A DNA stretch of 24,338 nt from Acanthaster planci (Eukaryota > Echinodermata > Asteroidea > Valvatida > Acanthasteridae). The position numbers and the translations under genes were made by a program. Each line of letters opens with the position of its first letter. Within the stretch, counting starts at the first letter, position 1. The stretch lies in assembly GCF_001949145.1 (NCBI RefSeq), contig NW_019091530.1:513567-537904 (forward strand). Direction: 5' to 3'. Below the pieces are notes generated by a model. It saw nothing but the letters and a program-made list of their open reading frames with translations, searched no databases and was not told where the DNA came from. Positions 1 to 9,892 of the stretch are shown in pieces.

Positions 1-806
1 AACCCTATCCCTAACCATTATCCCTAACCCTATCCCTAACCCTGCCCCTAACCCCAACCCTAACCCTAACCATTATCCCTAACCCTATCTGTAACCCTAT
101 CCTTACCCCTAACCCCAACCCTATCCCTAACCATTATTCCTATTCCCTATCTCTAACCCTAACACTATCCCTACCTCCAACCCTATCCCTACCCCTAACC
201 CTAACCTTACTCCTAACTCTACCCCTATCCCTAACCATTATCCCTAACCCTATCCCCAACCCTATCTCTAACCCTATCCCTAACCCTACCCCTAACCCCA
301 ACCCTAACCCTATTCATTATCCCTAATCCTATCTCTAACCCTATCCCTACCCCTACCCCTAACCCCAACCCTAACCCTAACCATTATGCCTAACCCGATC
401 TCTAACCATATCCCTAACCCTACTTCTAGCCCTAACCCTATCCCCAACCTTACCCCTAACCCTATCCCTAACCATTATTCCTATTCCCTATCACTAATCC
501 TAACCCTGTCCACACTCCTAACCCTGACCCTATCCCTAACCATTATCCCTAACCTTATCTCTAACCCTATCCTAACCTTACCCCTAACCCCAACCCTATC
601 CCTAACCATTATCCCTTACCCTATCTCTAACCTTAACTTTATCCCTACCCCTAACCCTATCCCTAAGCATTATCCCTAACCCTATTTCTAACGCTAACCC
701 TACCCCTAACCCCAACCGTATCCCTAACCATTATCCCTAACCTTATCTCTAACCCTATCCCTATCCCTTACTGTATTATCCCTAACCCTACCCTGCACCC
801 TTCCTA
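1..806. repeat. Degenerate CCCTAA-type satellite (telomere-like)
   Basis: About 800 bases made almost only of CCCTAA, CCCTAT, CCCCAA and CTCTAA variants, i.e. TTAGGG-like when read on the minus strand. Exact tandem CCCTAA runs are short, so this is not fresh telomerase product. The word CATTAT recurs at 16, 71, 132, 236, 315, 382, 473, 541, 607, 668 and 729, giving spacings of 55-104 bases with 61-68 commonest, so there is a loose higher-order unit. The array fades at about 780-806. The orientation (C-rich on the + strand at the left) is that expected for a left chromosome end, but an interstitial or subtelomeric satellite fits the sequence decay better. The array reaches the window edge, so its full length is unknown. 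Confidence 0.9.
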
Positions 807-821
807 TCCCTGACTGGGAAA

Positions 822-1030
822 GTGTGGCTGTTTTGCTTGAATATGGGAATGCGTATTACCGTGAAAAAAAAAACCAAGCATTTATAAAAGCACCCTTTGA
901 AAACAGTGAAACAAAAGTTGAAAGCGAGGTCAACTGAGACAGAAAGGTGCATTTTGAGGGTTTACGTGAAAACAAATTAATTGTGTGCTGTCATTGAAAT
1001 AAAAAGCCCCAAATTCAGATTATAGATTTA
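822..1030 (+). repeat. Diverged direct repeat, copy 1
   Basis: This AT-rich stretch aligns with 1819-2037 at an offset of about 997-1005 bases. Shared words in the same order include GAATATGG, ACTGAGACAGAAA (933 here, 1938 there), TGCATTTTGA and AATTCAGATT (1012 here, 2016 there). Identity is partial, with small indels. It starts immediately after the telomere-like satellite. No coding potential or known family is recognised. It could be a subtelomeric unit or a dispersed repeat. Confidence 0.75.
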
Positions 1031-1388
1031 AAAAATCCATGTATTCAACCTAAAAAATTACCTTGGGAGTTTTGCGCTCAGAAAAAAAAAGAAATTGGTG
1101 AGGGCAAAATGCAAAAGTTATGTGGTGTTGACCAAGNTTTAACTCCAAAAAGAGTCTGAGCGACCATGCAAGGGAGGAAACGAGACAGGCCCCTAAGCCC
1201 TGGCCGCCGAGTCGGCCATACGTCTCGAACCTGTACTTAGGTGCTCATCTGGACTTCGCGGACAGTACCAGCAGAAGAGCTTATCCCGTGGGCTAAGGTA
1301 CCGTTGGTATTTGGCAGGGGTGAAGTAGAGTCTCTTATAGGCTACTGACTGACAGCAAGGCTTGGGAAAATAAAAAAAGCCACTACTG

Positions 1389-1399
1389 GGAATCGAACC
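1389..1399 (-). promoter_or_regulatory. Pol III B box
   Basis: GGTTCGATTCC on the minus strand matches GGTTCGANTCC at every fixed position, 33 bases downstream of the A box. Confidence 0.75.
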
Positions 1400-1432
1400 C
1401 ACTGTCTAATGACCTGATAACCGTGAGCTTAA

Positions 1433-1443
1433 CCACTCGGCCA
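1433..1443 (-). promoter_or_regulatory. Pol III A box
   Basis: TGGCCGAGTGG on the minus strand matches the TGGCNNAGTGG consensus at every fixed position. Confidence 0.75.
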
Positions 1444-1460
1444 TCTCCGAGACGCTGCTT

Positions 1461-1818
1461 TTTGTTGCTAATTTTAAGGAGATAACAATTTTATTAACCT
1501 TACTGCACTGAATGTTGCTGTGTAGTTCTGCTGCACAGTTTACAATTGTTCTGCTAAAAACACGCGGTGTTGATACGAGGATCTGGGTGTGTAACTCGTC
1601 AGCCGTATTGTATTGTGAAGTGAACCTCTTTACGGCAAATTCCATCTCTATAAGCACTTTTCCTGTTATATTATAATTCATTTTCGACACTGTAGACCTC
1701 AAGTTGTCGTATTTTCAGTCGTGTGAAATGTTTACGTGAATACATCAGTGTGTTTCTTCGTATTTTTTACGGTCTTTCATTTTTATGGTCCAATGTTACA
1801 TTGAGGCTTTCTTCCCGG
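1461..1818. other. AT-rich spacer without recognised feature
   Basis: Sequence between the SINE-like head and the second direct repeat. A minus-strand ORF covering 1406-1702 includes the tRNA-like part and has no recognisable protein content. Nothing else is seen. Confidence 0.5.
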
Positions 1819-2037
1819 GTTAGTGTGACCGTTGCATTCGTGAATATGGATATACTTGTTAGCACTGAATCAAAAAAGACAATGAAACACCCTTAGTGAA
1901 TAGTGAAAATAGTGAACCAAAAATTGGAAGTAAGGGTACTGAGACAGAAAGATGCATTTTGAAGGTTTGCAATGAAACAAATTGAATGTAGATATCCTTT
2001 CAATAAAAACTTGCCAATTCAGATTGTCAAAAGGTAA
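1819..2037 (+). repeat. Diverged direct repeat, copy 2
   Basis: Partner of 822-1030 in the same orientation. It carries the same ordered blocks, including ACTGAGACAGAAA at 1938 and AATTCAGATT at 2016, with substitutions and short indels. It ends about 27 bases before the perfect palindrome at 2064. Confidence 0.75.
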
Positions 2038-2063
2038 CTCGCATAAAGATGGAAGATGGGTTG

Positions 2064-2149
2064 ATAATTATGATATATAAATAAAGTGTGAGTGTTCACT
2101 GACAACGTTGTCAGTGAACACTCACACTTTATTTATATATCATAATTAT
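2064..2149. repeat. Perfect 86-bp palindrome (43-bp arms, no spacer)
   Basis: The centre lies between 2106 and 2107 (GACAAC/GTTGTC). I compared the arms base by base: all 43 outward positions are complementary and symmetry stops at 2063/2150. The outer half is AT-rich (TTTATTTATATATCATAATT in the right arm), the inner half is mixed sequence. A strand from here would fold into a 43-bp hairpin with essentially no loop. It could be a foldback MITE, a young inverted duplication, or an assembly or cloning artefact. Confidence 0.95.
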
Positions 2150-2440
2150 GATTACGTCATCCTTCATACCATTTCACATATGTCAGTCTGATTTGAACTC
2201 AAGGCCCAGACTTTGACCCGCAAGCCTTAATTAAGACCAAGGCCAAGGCTTTATCCTCAAGGTCAAGGCCCTGGAGTGTAAAGATAAAAGCTGGCACAGT
2301 GTAACGTTATATTATGACTTAGTTGTCGTCGATTTGCCAGATATTTCTAATATTAGCCTACTTGTTATTTTATTACAGTGATATGAAATATGTGATAGGT
2401 GATAATTGCAATGAGCATTGCATGACATATGTTCAATATA
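2150..2440. other. Non-coding spacer with an AAGGCC-rich patch
   Basis: Between 2200 and 2276 the words AAGGCC, CAAGGC and TCAAGGTC recur in a loose, low-complexity way. The rest is AT-rich. No ORF or RNA gene is recognised. Confidence 0.5.
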
Positions 2441-2830
2441 ACATCACGGCGTGGAATTAAAGTGAAGGTAATTCTAATCAGTATAAAAGCAACTCCCCGG
2501 CGAGCACAGTATTCTCGGACACTTGATCAGGGATCCCACCGTTGTACTTTATAGATTAGAATGATGACGTTCTATACAATCCTGGCCCAAATTGTTGGGA
2601 CACACATCAACAGATATACATGAATAGTTCCCTCCCCAGGTACCCAAATCCCCCGCGCAATGTTGTCTTCTCGAGCTGGAGCGCTGGCATGGCATCGACA
2701 CCAAACACTAAGAGGGGGCCGGGGCCAAATGAGATTTGGCCAGGATTGACCTGTGCAACCCTCATCTCAATAAAGCAACCACTGCTCAACCAGCGCAAGT
2801 TAACACGTCGTGGACCGGACAACGGCTAGT
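2290..2830 (+). mobile_element. Possible solo or decayed LTR (tentative)
   Basis: The TATA box at 2482, the AATAAA at 2769 and the abrupt change to GC-richer sequence around 2590-2870 are what prompted this call. Several short ORFs overlap on both strands but none resembles gag, pol or another known protein. Borders are guesses. Confidence 0.2.
2482..2489 (+). promoter_or_regulatory. TATA box of a possible LTR or retroelement promoter
   Basis: TATAAAAG at 2482 is followed by a GC-richer tract, and a polyadenylation-type AATAAA lies at about 2769. A TATA box and AATAAA a few hundred bases apart suit the U3-R-U5 layout of an LTR. No clear TG...CA ends, target duplication or primer-binding site were found, so this is weak. 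Confidence 0.3.
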
Positions 2831-5800
2831 CGGTATGACGCCCTCTTGCGGCCACATGCTCAAACCTTCCTGGATCATATCCAGACCGAAAAGTGTGTCT
2901 CGTACGAGGGCCTACACGTCAGGGCCTGAATATGGAGGAATAAAAACACACCTATGCGGTATAAATGCTTACCTGCTACCTTGCAGGTCGTCGTGTCTCC
3001 AAGCCGTGCCTGTGAGTGTAAAATTTCATGTTGTCGTTCACTTGTTTCATGTCCGGAGGCGGAGGGTACACCCCAAGCATTGCCAAGACGGACTGTATTT
3101 TGTAGACTGAGTCTACATGATGTACATGTACATCACACAGCCGATAGTCTTGTGTACCGGTAGGTACCAATATTGTCCATGTGTTAAGTGCGCACGTACT
3201 GTACATGTACTCTACAGTACACAAGCCGCAATTCGTAATCAAACCATAGCCTAGTACTAGTAGTAGGCATGGTAGCCCTAGTACTTACCATACCACCGCA
3301 GCTTGTATGTAGACCTATATATCTTGAAGTTAGGCCTGCGAATAATACAGTAGGTATGTGACCAGAAATTGAATATTGTTTTATATACTTGAATTTGATA
3401 CCATTGTAAAGAGCATTTATAAAGAGAGCCTTAATGTGATGTATAATTTAACTTTAAGGTCAAATATGGGATTCGGGACTGAAATTTTAGCCTGTGAAAA
3501 TAAAGAAAAAAATAGGCAAACAAATTTGTGGCCTGATCACACTATACATGTGTAATGAAGTGTACACTATATTTTTGGAATCTCATTTAAATTTCACCGA
3601 CCTAAATTTCAGCATTTTCTTAGAAAATCTTTCACTACAGTCTACAGGTCTTGTGTCGAGGTGCTCAGTAGAAATTCAAAGTGTATATTTAAAGTAAAAG
3701 AGAATAAAAAGTAATTTATTAAATGCAGCCTAAACTGAAATCGGTTACTTTGTCTTCTGACTTAATTCAGCATTTTTAACAAACTGAAATTGAATTGAAC
3801 ACAAAAATGCAATTTCTTTCCATTAAAGTCCATTTCCATCAGATTTTCTTGTGCCGCATATGGAAGCGTGTTTTTCAATATACCCCCGGATTAACTGGTA
3901 CCTAGCAGTTAAAAAAGCACTACGTACAGGTGCATGCAAAAATTGGTAACAAACAACATCACAATTACATGTCCACAGTGTGCGCATCCGAGATCGTGCA
4001 ATGACACATACATGTACAGACATGTACATACATGTACATGTACAGCGCCTATATCATACAAGGTCTAGCTGGTATTATAACATTGAAGCATTCCACTGTA
4101 TTTATTGACAATGCAATATTATTACTAAGTGGAGCATTTAGTTCTTATCTTTTTCTAATTTTGTACTTGAACAGTCGTAGATCGACCGATCCAGAACAAA
4201 ATTTGAAAAAGAGGAGAAGCAACATTCCACACAAAAGGCCTGGAATTAATTGTTGATGTACATGTAGCCTAAATATGTGGCGCGGCCCAAGGTGCACTTT
4301 CATTTTTTGCTTCTAGTGTTTGAGTAGAGCAATCTTTTTAGCTCAAATTTTACAATAACTGAAACTTAAGCAAACTCCTAATATTCTGATTCATAAACCT
4401 CAATTTTACTTACCTGTGTCTGCTTCAGAGTTGGGATGAAATTTTATCTCCCCCCGATTTTGCAATTTTGTTTGCTGACATGCGAAATGAATTCTTTCAA
4501 AATGTGCCCCCAGAAAGGAAAAGAATTTCCTGACAAACTTGTGGATGGAGATTTGAGTGTAAGTCAGTTTCAATAGAATATATGTTTACTAAAAGGGTTT
4601 TTCAAGTGTGCCAGGTTAGAGAACACTGAGCTAAATTTGACATACATGTATGCAGCAAGGTATGAGACGGAGAGAACCCCCCCTGCTTTGTGTTGGTCAT
4701 TGTCTTGTAGGAATCTGGGGAATTCCTTTCAGGCATCTTGGGGGATGTGTTAAGTAACAATAGTCTGGAATGTGTATAGGGATTGGACATGTTGGGGGGT
4801 ACCCCTCGGTCTCATTTCTTGCTGGGTATAGAATTTGAGCCCAATTTCCGGATGTCAAAAGTTTGGAATTTTTAAATGAAATTTCACGACACTGAATTGA
4901 CAGAAATTTTTCAAAAAGGTTCAACACCATGTACTACATGTACATGTACCAGTATAATAAAGACATGTACCAATTCTTAACCAAGTGAGTTTTACCTTTT
5001 TCAAGAAAGAGGTTTGGCAACGCTGTTGAAGGAAAGTCAAGTGAATGTCGAGGTGTGCCACGCGGACATCATTAGTTTCCCTACCAGTGGTTTACTAGCA
5101 ATCAGAAAGTGATAACATGTCCTTAAAAGTCAAATTTAGCAAGGAAAAGAGTTTTGCTTGTGCACAGGACATCAAATGATGTCTGTGTATACTCTTTCTT
5201 GTAAGTACATGTACATAATATACCTTTGCTTCTCCATGGATTGTTATGCATAAATTTGTAATTGTATTATAATGAAATTTCAGGATGTTTTAAATAGTCA
5301 TGTGTCTTGACCCAAAATTGTTTCTCATTCCAACCTTTGTGCAGCAAAAGCAAGCATAGCATTTTATGTTTTGATTTTAAACTTTTTAAAAATCTCCTGT
5401 TAAAATTCTCTAAAGTCAGATTTGTTTACATCCTTATTGTTAAGTTTCTTTTTTGTGCATCTTAAAATAAATCATTCATGTACATGTGACAAACTAGCAT
5501 GTCCATGTTCAGAAAGCGAGGGGGGGCATAGAACCTCTCAATGTTGTCACATCTTGTGGTCATTTTAGGTCACGAAATTGCTCAGTCAAATGTGCAAAGT
5601 GCACGGTGAGCAGCATAGTATCAAGTTAATATGGATGTTCCCACTCACAAATATTTCATTTCGGATGGATTTGCTGATTTTTTGCTTTTTTTCTCCTTTT
5701 AAAATCAATCATATTTACTGAGGTAAAAATGACAAAAATCCAGGCAACCACCAAAAAGGAAGAAGGCGGCAAAACTATTTAAAGATGCTTTTTTTTCCCT

Positions 5801-8800
5801 TCACCTAGAAGCAGTAATGAGAGTGTGTTCAGTCAGTCTTCCATGTTTACTTAGGCCTCTCCAATCAGCTGATCAGGGAAAGCTGAGCATTTACAACATG
5901 TGAGAGTAAACGAATGATCTCAGATCACTTTGGGTTCCCAACTGGGTCAAAACATTATGGAGATTTCAATTAATTTCACATAAATCACTTGACTTGAGCA
6001 AATTGGCCTCTTTGTTCAATAATTTTCTGAACTAGTAACAACGGCATTGACCTCACTTTGCATCATTGAACTACATACATGTATGTACATGTAAGCAGTC
6101 GTTTGTTTGCCCCTTCATGAAAGGAACCAGCTTGGTGGGTCGATTACTTGGACCAGGCACGAGTAAACATGTAATGTCACATGAGTGTCAAATCAAATGC
6201 AGTTGACCTACCCAAGTACATAAAGCATGGGTTACATACCGGTACACATGTACTGGTAAGTAATCAACATGCTGAATGTACGTGTACGAGTATGTATACA
6301 TACGTGTATGTATTTGCTGTTTTTATCTATATTCTTGAGGGATGCACAGTGTGCTGTTTACCCAATTTTTTAATACCTTGAGATTTGTGGCATTACAAAC
6401 CTGTACTGACACCTGCAGGTGTACATACATGTAACCCTAAGAATGCAATGATCATAAATGTACTGTTGTAGGAAGCTCATAACAGAAGCATTTTCTCATG
6501 AAAAATTATCCTTTCCCTGTGAGTTGGAATCATTACATGAAAATTGAAATCAACAAAGTCGTGTTTACCATGTACATGCATGTATACCGGTACATGTAGA
6601 TGAGCGTGTGTACAGTAATGCTGCAGCTCACAGACAGCATCATGATGGCAGACAGCTACTGTTGACACAATGTCTGGAGGCAACATTTACTTCAAAGTAC
6701 TGTACAGGGCTCATTGAGGAATATTTTTAGGGTTATTAGGGACGCACTACCCTCTCCAAGTCAACACATGTATATGTACCTTATAAGACCCGGTTACATG
6801 TAACTACAGAAATGTGAAATTCTTTTTAAATACTTTTATTTTTCCTTTTGGTCGTTAGTTCTACATTTCCCTCAAAATATGGTACACGTACATGTACATG
6901 CAATTTACATGTATCTACTGCACGGCCCTCTATTCAGTAGCCAGCTCGGCTGTACATGTATGAGTGGCATTGTTGTCTTCATACATGTACTTATACTTTG
7001 TGACTTAAAATTTAACTCTCAAGGATCATTGCAAAATAAGTTGCATGTACCAGTAGGAGTCTACATGTACATGTACAGGTACATGTAATTAGTATTGTAA
7101 ACAGTAAACACGTTATGTACATGTACACATAAAAATACTTGTATTTGTTGATGCTTATTGATATTTGTTTACAGTAAACAGCACAACGTGAAAGAAATGC
7201 TCATTATCTTCTGATACTTTCTGATTTGTGTCGACCTTGGAAGGCATACATGTACATGTACAGTATGCATTGTCATATGAAATTTTGCATTTTCCTTAGA
7301 TTTTTACACAAACATTAATGCACCCAACTTTAACGTCAATTTTTACAGAGAGTTGGAGAGCTCTGAGTACAGTACAGTGTATACCAGTATGCATACATGT
7401 ACAACATTGCACATGTATATGTACATGTGCCGGTATGTGTATTGTCCAAATGCATTGAATGCTGAGTGATAAGAGGCGTGTTAAAAAGTCTGATGGAGAG
7501 AATCCCCAAGGCTGCTAGGGTGTAAGAGATGCACAGACATGCTTGACTGATCACCAGTCGTCAGTTGAGCATCTGCAATAGAGATGATGATGTCATACTG
7601 GGAAGTTGGAAGGAAGTAATGACATTTGGCTGGAGTTGGATGGATTTGGAGTGAGCGATGTGTGGACTGAGAAGTACTATTTCTTCAAGAATTTGCCTGC
7701 TGTACATAAATGTCATGTTCTTAAACAGGTTTTCTGTTGATAGAATTTAATACACCATAGAGCAAGTAAATGTGAGTAAATCAAAACAGATTTGAAGCTG
7801 GCATTTACATGTAGAAGGATTCAATATCTTTGTGTAATGGACGTGTACATGTGTGTTGATTTTAATTCATAGTATTTGTGACGGGCAAAACATTCCATCA
7901 TTCGGCCCGTTTATATATATTTGAAATTTGGATTTTTTTTGGGGGGGGTGATTTTAATAATTTTTTTTCATGGAAAGCACATGTACATGAGTATGTTTAG
8001 TACAAATTTTCATAGTCCAGAATTGTAATTTTTCTTATAGGTTGCTTCATAGATAGCGTACTTAGGGGCATAAAAATGGTTCTGCCTTGTGCATGTACAC
8101 TATGTACATTGTATACTATATACATGTAATGTGTAAATTTGTACATGTACCTGCATTATGCAAACCATGCATACACTGCACATGTACATACATGTACATA
8201 CCTTTACCTTTTTATGTACATGTACAGTGTACGGTCTGCGTATTGAACTTTATAAACTCATCCAGGCCACTCAGTTCAAGAAATCTCATGATTGAGATGT
8301 GTTGAACTTCTGTGTGTTGATTGACGAGGTACATGTACATGTACTGTACATATGTCAAATCTCTTGAATCAAATGAAACTTCCCAGCACTTGCTACAGTA
8401 TGCATGAGTGAGTGCCTTGTACTTGTAAATATATACATGTACATGTAGCATTATGCAATCTGTCATTATTCTCCCCCCCCCTTTGCGTCAAAGCAGCAAT
8501 GCTCATACTGTGGTTTCATACAAGTGCACAATAGAGACGAGACCTACATGTTTTTCACAATTGGAGGTTAAGGTTCCATGGGGTGTCATACAGTCACTGT
8601 TATGTGTGTAAACAGGGACATTTTTGCATTGAATGCCATGCAGTTCAGGCCTCTGAATGCATTTTGATGAGGGATTTGCTCAGGAATGCAGGCTAAAGAG
8701 AGACTATGCGGTAATCTTATGTGGAATGGACCTGCCATGGTTAAAGTGCATGAGTGTGCAATACTGTACGTGTATGCAAGGTACAGCACAGGGTCAAGAT

Positions 8801-9438
8801 AGAACCGAAGACCTGGGGCGGGCAGGTGTGTCGAACATAATGCACACTTAAGGATTATAATGGATGGCAACATTGCCTTTTTGTATCAGTTTCTTTTTTT
8901 ATTTCTTACTTTTTATGTTTGAATAAACAATTGGCAATTTTCCATGTTAACTGCAGTGGTACGCTTTTGCTGACATGTAAATGTATACAATAGGTTCATC
9001 TGTTCTCTGTGCAGCTCTTGTTTTGATGTACATTGTAAATGTAAATCAATGTTCTCGGTGAACAGTAGACGAATGTAGATATAGGTCTGTTGATGTGTGG
9101 AAATATTCGAAAGACAATGCCAAATATTTTTAAAGTTTGTGTCACAATGTACCCGTACAGTCCTGCAAAGGGCTACATGTACCTGTATACATATGGCAGA
9201 ACTTCAGTTCTAACATACATGTATACATGTGTAAGTAACAATTTTAAGGTTAATGGAACATTTAATGAAACAAATTACCTGTACATGTGGCATAATTTCA
9301 GTAGGCCTACACAGTTAGGCAGCATTCTGGGTATGTCTGTCTGTGTACAACCACATGTACACTTAGAAATTGTACACACATGGGACATTGCATGTACTCA
9401 AGAAATCATTGACTCGTTTCTTGGCTCGTTTGTCACAG
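2831..9438. other. Long non-coding 5' flank of the formin gene
   Basis: No protein gene or RNA gene is recognised in these 6.6 kb. All ORFs are short, overlap on both strands and mostly translate TACATGTA copies (strings of Y, M, H, V, C, T). The word TACATGTA appears first at 3124 and then about 40 times up to 9440, often as TACATGTACATGTA, with related TACCGGTA and TGTACA. Homopolymer tracts occur at 7927-7948 (T8 and G8) and 8472-8480 (C). 5' UTR exons or promoters of the formin may lie here but cannot be fixed from sequence alone. Confidence 0.6.
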
Positions 9439-9892
9439 GTCTGCGAACGTGAACAGTGCCTCACTGGATTACCCCGGGATTGCCTGAAATTGGACAGCTG
9501 TAGGCACAATGGACAGAACCTTGTAACAGGAAATTAAGATGGCAGTAACTGGCCCAGAACACTGTCAACACTTAATGACGAGAATACTGAAAGAGGACGG
9601 TTGGGCACGAGTGCAGGCATATGTGCAGCATTGCAGTAGTGTTCACTTTGCCTTAAATATATAGTACGTGTACTTTTACCTGTACCATTGTCCTGTACAT
9701 ATATGTTTGCACTTTTCTCTGGATTTCAACTGAATTCTTGTGCCATGGTTGGACGCCCCACCTGAGGGTTAAAAGGATTGTTTGTAAAGAAGTGTGCAAC
9801 GCTTGAGTGGACGGCTATTTGGTTATTGGGACATTCTGGCTGTTGCATCCTAGTGCTGTGATAGTGGTCCAGTGAAGTAACCTGGTACCGGT
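9439..9892 (+). other. Candidate 5' UTR part of the first formin coding exon
   Basis: A good splice acceptor (pyrimidine-rich tract ending TGTCACAG) ends at 9438, so the coding exon may extend left to 9439 as 5' UTR. The reading frame of the formin ATG is closed just upstream by TAA at 9878-9880, so this segment is not an in-frame N-terminal extension. It holds several upstream ATGs: six-codon-scale frames at 9509-9526 and 9745-9765, and a 41-codon one at 9539-9664. Confidence 0.4.
9539..9664 (+). CDS. Candidate upstream ORF, 41 codons
   Basis: This short frame starts with AAGATGG (A at -3, G at +4, a strong animal initiation context) and ends at TAG 9662-9664. It encodes 41 residues starting MAVTGPEHCQHLMTR and containing no low-complexity stretch. 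It lies inside the presumed 5' UTR, 228 bases before the first formin ATG. If translated it would be a uORF that limits formin translation. It resembles no family known to me, and chance is a fair alternative at this length. Confidence 0.25.
   Translation: MAVTGPEHCQHLMTRILKEDGWARVQAYVQHCSSVHFALNI

Larger units (their letters stand above)
1153..1460 (-). mobile_element. tRNA-derived SINE-like element (head at 1380-1455)
   Basis: Read on the minus strand, 1455-1380 looks like the 5' part of a Ser/Leu-class tRNA. An A box TGGCCGAGTGG (plus-strand 1433-1443) and a B box GGTTCGATTCC (1389-1399) both fit the RNA polymerase III internal promoter consensus exactly and lie 33 bases apart. The presumed acceptor strands do not pair, and the T stem has one mismatch, so this is not a normal tRNA gene. 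A run of seven T follows directly (plus-strand 1372-1378) and would act as a Pol III terminator. Downstream on the minus strand lies about 200 bases of moderately GC-rich sequence (1153-1370) that could be a SINE body; its limits are not defined. It sits between the two diverged direct repeats. A tRNA pseudogene without a body is the alternative. Confidence 0.6.

Noticed and set aside
386-679. 97-codon ORF rich in Asn, Pro, Ile and Leu
   Set aside because: It is the translation of the CCCTAA-type satellite; its open frame is a product of the repeat.
1380-1455. Functional tRNA-Ser/Leu gene on the minus strand
   Set aside because: A and B boxes are good, but the acceptor stem does not pair and no convincing anticodon arm can be drawn.
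2736-3110. 124-codon plus-strand ORF
   Set aside because: No recognisable domain, overlapped by ORFs in other frames, and no splice or promoter context.
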